Shown: positions 25,400 to 33,135 of the stretch, piece after piece
How positions within the stretch are numbered: position 1 is the first letter of the stretch
Layout: each line of letters begins with the position of its first letter
From: CAVZBW01 sp963778465
GTDB taxonomy: Bacteria; Actinomycetota; Acidimicrobiia; Acidimicrobiales; RAAP-2
Assembly: GCA_963778465.1 (NCBI GenBank)
Contig: CAVZUK010000003.1
Location: 620,001 to 684,000 of the forward strand
Reading direction: 5' to 3'
Length of the DNA: 64,000 bases
Program-made: the position numbers and the translations under genes
Notes under the pieces: model-generated
The model's input: only the letters and a program-made list of their open reading frames with translations
Databases searched by the model: none
Told to the model about the DNA's origin: nothing

Positions 25400-26203
25400 C
25401 TAGATACGGACCCCGGTCGCGGGGCGGAGGTGCGCGCGCCGGCCCCAGCGCCAGGCCAGGACGGCGGCCGCCGCAGCCAGGCCGGCGGTGGCCAGGGGGA
25501 CCCGGGGTGACACCCGGTTCCTCAGGCGGACCGGCTTGGTGAATTCGCGCACGTCCCATTCCCGCTCGCGGGCGATCTTGGCGAGGGCGCGATCGGGGTT
25601 GACCGGCACCGGGTGCCCGACGAGCTCGAGCATCCCGAGGTCGGTGGCCGAATCCGAGTAGGCCCACGACTCCGAGAGATCGAGCCCGTGGCGCGCCGCG
25701 AGTTCCTCGATGGCCGTCACCTTGTTCGCACCGGAGGCGTAGAAGGCCATCTGGCCGGTGTAGCACCCGTCTGCGTCCAGCTCGGCCCGGGAGGCCACGG
25801 CTCCGTCTGCGCCGAGGACCTCGGCCAACGGCTCGACGACCTCCTCCGGGGAGGCGGACACCAGATAGACGCGGTGGCCGAGGGAGCGGTGCTCCGAGAT
25901 GAGCTCGAGCGCCTCGGAGTAGATGATCGGTTCGACGGTCTCGAACAGGGCGTCACGAACGATCTGGCGGACCTCGTCGCGGTTCCAGCCCTTGGTCCCG
26001 GCCAGCACGCCGTCCTTGATGCGAGACATCCGACCCTCGTCCGCGCCGAGGTACAGGTAGGTCAGGTGGGCCACGATCGCCCGGGCGACGAGTCGGCGCG
26101 TGAGGAGCCCCCCGCGCCGGAGGGGACGCCAGAAGGCGGCCATCGAGGCCTTCGCGATCACCGTCTTGTCCAGGTCGAAGAAGGCCGCTTGCACCACTCC
26201 CAA
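25400..26203 (-). CDS. HAD-IB family phosphatase, SerB-like, membrane-anchored
   Basis: A 267-residue HAD-superfamily hydrolase. FFDLDKTVI gives the nucleophile and acid Asp, VYLVSASPEEVVEPLA gives motif II, a lysine at SGANKVTAIEEL gives motif III, and AYSDSATDLGMLELV gives motif IV. The helical cap between motifs I and II fits the HAD-IB subclass that includes phosphoserine phosphatase and lipid-linked phosphatases. The C terminus has one hydrophobic helix (LATAGLAAAAAVLAWRWG), so the enzyme may sit at the membrane and act on a lipid phosphate. It is transcribed in the same direction as the trkA genes but separated by a tandem repeat. Confidence 0.85.
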   Translation of the reverse strand: MGVVQAAFFDLDKTVIAKASMAAFWRPLRRGGLLTRRLVARAIVAHLTYLYLGADEGRMSRIKDGVLAGTKGWNRDEVRQIVRDALFETVEPIIYSEALELISEHRSLGHRVYLVSASPEEVVEPLAEVLGADGAVASRAELDADGCYTGQMAFYASGANKVTAIEELAARHGLDLSESWAYSDSATDLGMLELVGHPVPVNPDRALAKIAREREWDVREFTKPVRLRNRVSPRVPLATAGLAAAAAVLAWRWGRRAHLRPATGVRI

Positions 26204-26232
26204 TCGTAGGGCCGCACGGGCTCGCTCATGGG

Positions 26233-26280
26233 TCAGCTGCCGATTGCCTCAGCTGCCGATTGCCTCAGCTGCCGATTGAC
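26233..26280. repeat. 16-bp tandem repeat, three copies
   Basis: TCAGCTGCCGATTGCC occurs at 26233-26248 and 26249-26264, and a third copy at 26265-26280 differs at one base. The array directly abuts the stop codon of the TrkA-domain gene, whose last codons are similar in reverse complement, suggesting expansion of the gene's 3' end. Confidence 0.9.
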
Positions 26281-26281
26281 C

Positions 26282-26944
26282 TCAGTCGCCGATGAACAGC
26301 TGCTGCACGTCGGCCTCGGCCTCTGCGGTCACGAGGACCAGCACCTCGTCCGCGGGCTCGAGCACGACATCCCCCCGGGGAACCACGAGGTGGTCGTCCC
26401 TCACGATGGCCACGATCGTCGCCTGACGGGGGAAGTCGATATCGGCGATGGCCGTCTTGGCGGCCGGCGAGTCGTCGGCCAGGGTGACCTCGACGAGGTG
26501 GGCGGCGCCCTGCTGGAACTGCAGCAGGCGGACGAGGGAGCCGACGGACACGGCCTCCTCGACCAGGGCGGTGAGCAGCTGGGGCGTCGAGACCGAGACG
26601 TCGACCCCCCAGCTCTCGGTGAAGAGCCACTGGTTCTTGTAATGGTTGACCCGGGCCACCACCCGGGGGACCGCGAACTCCTGCTTGGAGAGGAGCGAGA
26701 TCACGAGGTTGTCCTCGTCGTCCCCGGTCGCCGCGACGACCACGTCGGCGGACGCCAGCCCGGCCAGGTCGAGGGACGCCACCTCGCAGGCGTCCGCCGC
26801 CATCCAGGTCACGCCTGGCTCCTCACGCTGGCGCCGGACGATCTCGGGGTCGCGCTCCATCACCAGGACGTCGTGGTGGTTCGCAGAGAGCTCGCTGGCG
26901 ATGGCCGTGCCCACGCTGCCTCCGCCGGCCACGACGACCTTCAC
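26282..26944 (-). CDS. TrkA-type potassium regulatory protein (CeoC-like)
   Basis: A 220-residue RCK protein. The N-terminal Rossmann domain has KVVVAGGGSVGTAIA, the acidic residue after beta2 (VLVMERD) and DVVVAATGDDEDNLV; the C-terminal RCK_C domain ends with LEPADEVLVLVTAEAE. It senses NAD(H) or nucleotides and gates a potassium channel or transporter. GTG 26944 is chosen because it begins the Rossmann strand; the upstream frame is antisense-like. It follows a second TrkA-domain gene by 50 bp, which matches the CeoB-CeoC pair of mycobacteria. Confidence 0.9.
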   Translation of the reverse strand: MKVVVAGGGSVGTAIASELSANHHDVLVMERDPEIVRRQREEPGVTWMAADACEVASLDLAGLASADVVVAATGDDEDNLVISLLSKQEFAVPRVVARVNHYKNQWLFTESWGVDVSVSTPQLLTALVEEAVSVGSLVRLLQFQQGAAHLVEVTLADDSPAAKTAIADIDFPRQATIVAIVRDDHLVVPRGDVVLEPADEVLVLVTAEAEADVQQLFIGD

Positions 26945-26994
26945 CGCTCCACCTCCGACGCGCTCGTCTGCACGGAATCCTCCCTCTCTCGGGA

Positions 26995-27681
26995 CTACCG
27001 AGCCGGCCCGGCGGGAGCGGCCGCCTCTCCGGGTCGAGCGGCCAACCGGCTGTCGAGCATGTCCACGGCGTCCTGGATGACCGCCAGGTGCAGGACGTCG
27101 CCGTCCTGGCCGACCAGGTCCCGGAGGTCGAGCCTCGGGACACCCGCACGAGTCACGGACACGAGGCGAACCTCGCCGGGAACCTCGATATCGAGCAGGG
27201 GGCGCCCGCCCCAGGTGAGCGGCAGCTCGCGATGGACGAGGAGGAGCCGACCCGACGCGTCCGACCACTCTCGGTGCAGCCACTCCGGGAAGAGTCGCCG
27301 CCGCACCTGCTCGATCGTCCAGGTCACCGTCGCAACAGTCGGGATGCCCAGCCGCAGGTAGATCTCGGCCCGGCGGGGGTCGTAGATGCGGGCGACCACC
27401 TGGCGGATCTGGTAGGTCTCGCGCGCGATCCGGGCGGTCAAGATGTTGCTGTTGTCCCCGCTCGTGACCGCCGCGAGCGCATGGGCCCCGACCGCCCCGG
27501 CCCGTTCCAGATCGTCCCGGTCGAAGCCGGAGCCCACGAGGCGGAGCCCCTCCCATTCGTCCGGGAGCCGCCGGAAGGCGCGCTCGTTCTTGTCGAGGAT
27601 GGCCACGCTGTGCCCCTCCGCGGTGAGCGCGATGGCCAGCCCCGAGCCCACCCGGCCGCACCCGACCACGATCACGTGCAT
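26995..27681 (-). CDS. TrkA-type potassium regulatory protein (CeoB-like)
   Basis: A 228-residue RCK protein beginning directly with the Rossmann strand MHVIVVGCGRVGSGLAIAL, with HSVAILDKNE after beta2 and ALAAVTSGDNSNILTARIA. The C-terminal half is an RCK_C domain. With the next gene it forms the two-protein TrkA system seen in actinobacteria, beside and divergent from an amino-acid-permease-fold transporter, exactly as here. In Mycobacterium tuberculosis the equivalents are Rv2691-Rv2692, beside Rv2690c. The about 18 C-terminal residues are Ala/Pro-rich and probably disordered. Confidence 0.9.
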   Translation of the reverse strand: MHVIVVGCGRVGSGLAIALTAEGHSVAILDKNERAFRRLPDEWEGLRLVGSGFDRDDLERAGAVGAHALAAVTSGDNSNILTARIARETYQIRQVVARIYDPRRAEIYLRLGIPTVATVTWTIEQVRRRLFPEWLHREWSDASGRLLLVHRELPLTWGGRPLLDIEVPGEVRLVSVTRAGVPRLDLRDLVGQDGDVLHLAVIQDAVDMLDSRLAARPGEAAAPAGPAR

Positions 27682-27837
27682 CCGGACGGCTACCCGCGCC
27701 CAATAGCCGCGCCGGGGCGCCCGCCCGTGCCGCCTCGACGTCTGCCTTGCTCACGCACCGTGCACAGTGCAACACGTCCCCCGTGTGGGTGACAAGCCAC
27801 GGCCCATAACTCCGGAGGTGGCGGCGGACGTTACGGT

Positions 27838-30372
27838 GTGGGCGTGGCCGAGCTGGACGCGAGGAATGCTGCCGTACCAGGACCTCGAGCCTCGCCGCCA
27901 CCGCCGCCGCCCTCCCGGACCCTGTTGCCGGAGGACGTGGCGGCGAAGTTCCCCGAGACCTTTCGCTACCGCCTAAAGAACCGCCTCCTCGGCCCGCCCC
28001 TCACCACCGAGCGCCTGGCCAGCGAGCGCCTCAACAAGCGCACCGCGCTGGCCGTTCTGTCGTCGGACGTCATCTCGTCCTCGGCCTATGCGTCGGAGCA
28101 GGCCCTGATCCCCCTCGTGCAGCTGATCGGGGTGGCGGCGTTCGCACTGCTCATGCCGGTCACCATCGCGGTGATCGTCGTGCTCGTCTTCGTGACGCTC
28201 TCGTACCTCGAAGTCGTCAAGTTCTACACGAAGGCGGGCGGCGCCTACGTCGTGAGCAGGGAGAACCTCGGACCCAAGGTCGCCCAGGTGGCGGCCGTGT
28301 CGTTGCTCATCGACTACACGCTGACCGTGTGCGTCTCGGTGGCGGCGGGCGTCGCCGCCATCACCTCGGTCTTCCCCTCGCTCACGTCGGGCACCGTGTG
28401 GATCGCCATCGGACTGGTCATCGTGATCACCTACGCCAACCTGCGAGGGGTGCGGGAGGCGGGGCGGGTGTTCGCCTTCCCCACCTATTTCTTCGTGGCG
28501 AACATGGCGGTGCTGCTCGTGATGGGCGTCGTCCGGCACACGGCGGGACAGCTCCACGCGCATTCCATCAACCTGCCGGGCGCCTTCCCCGCCGGCCATT
28601 CGGGCACCGGCCTCATCTACGGCGCCTCCATCTTCGTGCTCCTGCGTTCGTTCGCCTCGGGCGGCTCCGCCCTGACCGGGACCGAGGCGATCTCGAATGG
28701 GGTCAGCGTCTTCCAGAAGCCCGAATCCCGCAACGCCCGCATCACCATGGTCTGGATGGCCTGCATCCTGGGCACGCTCGTCCTCGGGGTCAGCTTCCTC
28801 GCGACCATCATCCACCCGGTGCCTTACGTCTCGGGGACCCCGACCGTGGTCTCGCAGATCGCCAAGGACGTCTACGGCCAGGGCGGGGCGGGCGAGCTCC
28901 TCTACATCCTGTTGCAGGCCAGCACCATGGTCATCCTGATCCTGGCGGCCAACACGAGCTTCACCGGCTTCCCCTTCCTCGCGAGCTTCGCCGCCGAGGA
29001 CTCCTACCTGCCCCGGAGGCTGATGCGCCGGGGACACCGGTTGGTCTTCTCGAGCGGCATCATCGTGCTCGCCGTCGTCTCGTGCCTGCTGCTGCTCATC
29101 ACCCAGGCCCGCGTCGACAAGCTGATCCCGCTCTACGCGATCGGCGTCTTCACGGGGTTCACCATGGCGGGTGCGGGCATGTTCCGGTTCCACCTGCGCA
29201 ATCGGGAACCCGGCTGGCGCAGGGGAGCGTGGATCAACGGCGGGGCCTGCGTGCTCACGTTCATCGTCGACATCGTCATCATCATCACGAAATTCACCGA
29301 AGGCGCGTGGGCGATCGTCGTGATCCTCCCGCTCGGAGTCCTGGTGCTCCTCCGCCTCCACCGGCAGTACGCCCGCGAGGACACGGAGCTCGAGGTCGGT
29401 GCCGTGGAGGCCTGCGAGGCCCCGCTCCTGCGGCGCCACGTGGTGATCGTCCTCATCGACGCGCTGGACCTTGCGGCCGCGCGGGCTATCCAGTACGCCC
29501 GGACCCTCCTGCCCGACGAGCTCCGGGTCGTCCACTTCGACCTGGACAGCCAGGCGTCGAGAGACCTGCAGCAGGAGTGGAGCAGCGTCGCGCTCTCCCG
29601 CCTCCCCCTCGACATCGTCGAGTGCCCGGACCGCCGGTCCACACGGGCGGCCGTCGAGCTCGTCGCCGACGCCGTGTCGGACGGCGAGACCGAGGTCACC
29701 ATCCTGCTCCCCCGTCGCGGCTTCGTCTCGAGCTGGCGCCTGCTCCTGCACGATCGCACGGCGGACAAGATCGCCACCGCCGTCAGCCGGATCCCCCACG
29801 CGAGCGCCACGATCGTCCCCTACAACCTCGAGGGAGAGGGCGACGTGCGGTTCCCCGGGGTCCGTGCCCTCTTCGAGAGGACGCCCCCGGAGGACGGCAA
29901 GGATCGCGACCAGGCCGGGGAGGGCGGGGTCCCAGCATCCCCGGAGACGGTCCTCGAACCGGTGGCCGCCGCCGAAGGGGTCCACGGCGCCGACGGTCAC
30001 GACGCGAAGGCCCGTGCCAAGGCCAGCAAGCGGGAAAAGGCCAAGGTCAGCCTCGGCCCGGCCGATGCCGCCCTCGCACTCCGATCGGCCGGCACCCGGC
30101 CGATCGGCGAGGTCCGCTGGCGTCAGCGGGCCAAGGTCGCCGGGCGCGTGCGGTCGGTCCGGGTGCAGCCGCGAGGGGGGACCTCCAACCTCGAATGCGT
30201 CCTGGCGGACAGCTCGGGCGCGCTCCTCCTGGTCTTCCAGGGCAGGCCGCAGGTGCCGGGCATCGAGCCCGGCGCCCGCATGGTGGTCGAGGGCATGGTG
30301 GGGGAGTGGCGGCGTCGACTGGCGATGCTCAATCCCGAGTACGAGCTGGTCGCGGGGGCCGACGGGGGCTGA
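27838..30372 (+). CDS. KimA-like APC-superfamily transporter fused to a C-terminal OB-fold domain
   Basis: An 844-residue protein. Residues about 60-510 carry some twelve membrane helices of the APC superfamily (LSSDVISSSAYASEQALIPL, AGGAYVVSRENLG, GTEAISNGVSVFQKPESRNA), the arrangement of KimA-type potassium importers. Residues about 515-680 form a cytosolic universal-stress/KimA-C-like domain. After a charged linker of about 75 residues, residues about 765-838 look like an OB-fold nucleic-acid-binding domain (KVAGRVRSVRVQPRG to LECVLADSSGALLLVFQG). In mycobacteria the OB protein (Rv2694c) is a separate gene in the same neighbourhood. Divergent TrkA genes support a potassium role. GTG or ATG near 27838 fits; the first 35 residues are proline-rich. 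Confidence 0.82.
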   Translation: MGVAELDARNAAVPGPRASPPPPPPSRTLLPEDVAAKFPETFRYRLKNRLLGPPLTTERLASERLNKRTALAVLSSDVISSSAYASEQALIPLVQLIGVAAFALLMPVTIAVIVVLVFVTLSYLEVVKFYTKAGGAYVVSRENLGPKVAQVAAVSLLIDYTLTVCVSVAAGVAAITSVFPSLTSGTVWIAIGLVIVITYANLRGVREAGRVFAFPTYFFVANMAVLLVMGVVRHTAGQLHAHSINLPGAFPAGHSGTGLIYGASIFVLLRSFASGGSALTGTEAISNGVSVFQKPESRNARITMVWMACILGTLVLGVSFLATIIHPVPYVSGTPTVVSQIAKDVYGQGGAGELLYILLQASTMVILILAANTSFTGFPFLASFAAEDSYLPRRLMRRGHRLVFSSGIIVLAVVSCLLLLITQARVDKLIPLYAIGVFTGFTMAGAGMFRFHLRNREPGWRRGAWINGGACVLTFIVDIVIIITKFTEGAWAIVVILPLGVLVLLRLHRQYAREDTELEVGAVEACEAPLLRRHVVIVLIDALDLAAARAIQYARTLLPDELRVVHFDLDSQASRDLQQEWSSVALSRLPLDIVECPDRRSTRAAVELVADAVSDGETEVTILLPRRGFVSSWRLLLHDRTADKIATAVSRIPHASATIVPYNLEGEGDVRFPGVRALFERTPPEDGKDRDQAGEGGVPASPETVLEPVAAAEGVHGADGHDAKARAKASKREKAKVSLGPADAALALRSAGTRPIGEVRWRQRAKVAGRVRSVRVQPRGGTSNLECVLADSSGALLLVFQGRPQVPGIEPGARMVVEGMVGEWRRRLAMLNPEYELVAGADGG

Positions 30373-30609
30373 GGCGCCCCCGGCATTCTTGCCCCGTCTC
30401 TAGCCAGTCGCTATCGTCGCCCAGGCTCGATCCGGCCCGTCTCGGCGCGCCGGCTCGCAGGAGCCCAGGATCCAGGGCAGGACCCGCGGTGCGGGGACCT
30501 TGGTCGACGAACCGGGGCCGTGGCCCCCGACCGTCCCGATGGGCGGACGGGTGCGACGGCGCCATCGACGGCAGCGACGTAGCGACATAGGAGAAAGGGA
30601 ACACCGGGC

Positions 30610-32981
30610 ATGATGCAGCTCGCCTCGGAAGGCGGGTACCAGGCCTTCCACCTCACGGGCGGCGACAAGGTATGGCTCGTCCTCGCGCTGATCGCGGGGT
30701 TCGTGGGCATCGCGGTGGGCTTGATCCTCATGCGCGGCGTCCTGGCGGCCGACCAGGGCACACCCACGATGCGCGAGATCGCCGGTGCCATCCAGGAGGG
30801 GGCCCTGGCGTTCTTGAGGCGCCAGTTCCGGGTCATCATCGTCATCGTCGTACCCCTCGCGGTGCTGATCTTCTTCACGGCCACCAAGGTGGTCAAGACC
30901 GGGCCGCTCGGCTTCCCGATCATCTCCGACGGCCACGAGATTCTCGCCCTCAGCTTCTGGCAGGCCGGGATCTACCGGGTCATCTGCTTCCTGGCCGGCG
31001 CGATCTGCTCGGGGCTGACCGGTTTCATCGGCATGAGCCTGGCGGTGCGCGGCAACGTGCGGACCGCCGCTGCCGCCCGGAACGGCACGATGCCGGGGGC
31101 CCTGCGAGTCGCCTTCCGCACCGGAGCCATCACCGGGATGCTCTGCGTCGGGCTGGGGCTGCTCGGCGCCACCACGATCGTGTTCATCTTCCAGAACTAC
31201 GCCACGGCCGTGCTGGTGGGCTTCGCCTTCGGGGCCTCGCTGCTCGCGCTGTTCATGCGGGTCGGCGGCGGCATCTTCACCAAGGCCGCCGACGTCGGAG
31301 CGGACCTCGTGGGCAAGGTGGAGGCGGGCATCCCCGAGGACGATCCGCGCAACGCCGCCACCATCGCGGACAACGTGGGCGACAACGTGGGCGACTGCGC
31401 GGGGATGGCGGCCGACCTCTTCGAGTCCTACGTGATCACCATCATCTCGTCGCTCATCCTCGGCTACGCGGCCTTCCGCACCATCCACTCGAACCCGACG
31501 CCGGCCGTGATCTTCCCCCTGATCATCCCGGCGTTCGGCATCGTCGCATCCGTGGTCGGCGTGTATCTGGTGCGGGCCATCGGCCGAGACCGGACGGCCA
31601 TGGCCCCGATCAACCGTGGCTACTGGTCGGCGGCCCTGCTGACCGTCGTGGCTGCGTTCTTCGTCGCCCAGTACTACGTGCACAACCTCAAGCTGTTCTG
31701 GGCCGTCTTCACGGGCGTCGTCTTGTCGCTGGCCCTCAGCCAGATCACCGAGCACTTCACGTCGACCGAACGCAACCCGGTCCGAGAGATCGCCGAGTCG
31801 GCCCGGACCGGGTCCGGCGACCACGGTCCTCTCCGGCTTCGCCATCGGCCTCGAGTCGTCGGTATGGGCGATCATCGCCATCGCGATCGCCATCGGTGTG
31901 GCGATCGGGCTCGGCGACGGCAACATCGAGTACTCGCTCTACCTGGTGGCGCTCATCGGCATCGGCCTCCTGGCGACGACGGGGATGATCGTGTCGGAAG
32001 ACAGCTTCGGGCCCGTGTCGGACAACGCCGCGGGAATCGCGGAGATGTCCGGGGAGTTCACCGGCGAGGCCGAGCGGGTCATGGTGAGCCTCGACGCGGT
32101 GGGCAACACCACCAAGGCCATCACGAAGGGGGTGGCCATCGGTTCGGCGGTGATCGCCTCGGTCGCACTGTTCGCCTCGTTCATCGAGACCACCGGCTCG
32201 CAGCTCGGCCTTCGGGCGACGGGCGTCAAGCTCTTCCAGAACCTGGCCACCCAGATCAACCTGGCGAACCCGACGACGTTCTGCGGACTGCTGATCGGCG
32301 GCTCCGTCGTCTTCTTGTTCTCGTCCCTGGCCATTCGTGCGGTCGGGCGGTCGGCGGGCACCGTCGTCCAAGAGGTGCGACGCCAATTCCGCGAGCATCC
32401 CGGCATCATGGACTACAAGGAGAAGCCCGAGTACGGCCGCGTCATCTCGATCTGCACCGCGGCCGCCCAGCGGGAGCTCGCCACCCCGGCCCTGCTGGCC
32501 ATCCTGTCGCCGGTCATCGTCGGTTTCGGGATCAATTACCGGGCCCTGGGTGCCTTCCTGGCCGCCGCGATCCTGACCGGCCAGCTCATGGCCAACAACC
32601 TCTCCAACTCCGGTGGAGCCTGGGACAACGCGAAGAAGTACATCGAGGACGGCCACGAGGGTGGGAAGGGCTCCGAAGCGCACAAAGCGGCCGTCATCGG
32701 CGACACCGTCGGGGACCCGTTCAAGGACACCGCCGGACCCGGCCATCAACCCCCTGATCAAGGTGATGAACCTGGTCGCCCTGCTGATCCTGCCGGCCGT
32801 CATCACCCTCCGCAACAACAACGGGGCCCGGTACGCCATCGCGGCCGGCGCCCTGGTCGTGCTCCTGGCGGCCGTGGCCTTTTCCAAGCGCAAGTCTCCG
32901 GGCCTCGCCGGTGGAGACGGCGAGGGGGGCGACGTCGGGGGAGACCCGATCCGAGCCGGCCATCCCTGCGGTGGCCGTTGA
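30610..32981 (+). pseudogene. hppA: Membrane-bound H+-translocating pyrophosphatase, interrupted by two +1 frameshifts
   Basis: The family is clear: EDDPRNAATIADNVGDNVGDCAGMAADLFESY, VSEDSFGPVSDNAAGIAEM and GDTVGDPFKDTAGPAINPLIK. Frame 1 runs 30610 to about 31810, frame 2 to about 32738, frame 3 to 32981. At 31810-31812 an extra G turns expected ACCGGTCCGGCGACC (TGPAT) into ACCGGGTCCGG; at 32738-32740 an extra C turns GGACCGGCC (GPA) into GGACCCGGCC. Removing one base at each point restores a complete protein of about 790 residues. VGNTTKAITKG has Lys and Thr at the positions typical of K+-independent enzymes. Real decay or sequence error are both possible. ATG 30610 follows GGAGAAAGG. Confidence 0.9.
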
Positions 32982-33135
32982 CCAGGTCTGACTCGGTCGT
33001 GCAGGCGGTTCGGAGGCCCCGCGGCCCTCTCGGCGCATCCGTCTGGTAGACGAGTCGACGGGAACGCCCGCCCGGTGGGATTTCCCATGTCGCTCTTGAC
33101 AGGACCCCCCGAGCCTCAGCAGCCTTTCCCACACC

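Noticed and set aside
27973..30000. Long antisense frame of 675 codons over the KimA-like gene
   Set aside because: It is the complement of GC-rich codons of a clear membrane transporter, is rich in Asp/His/Arg/Glu and has no domain. It is a composition artefact.
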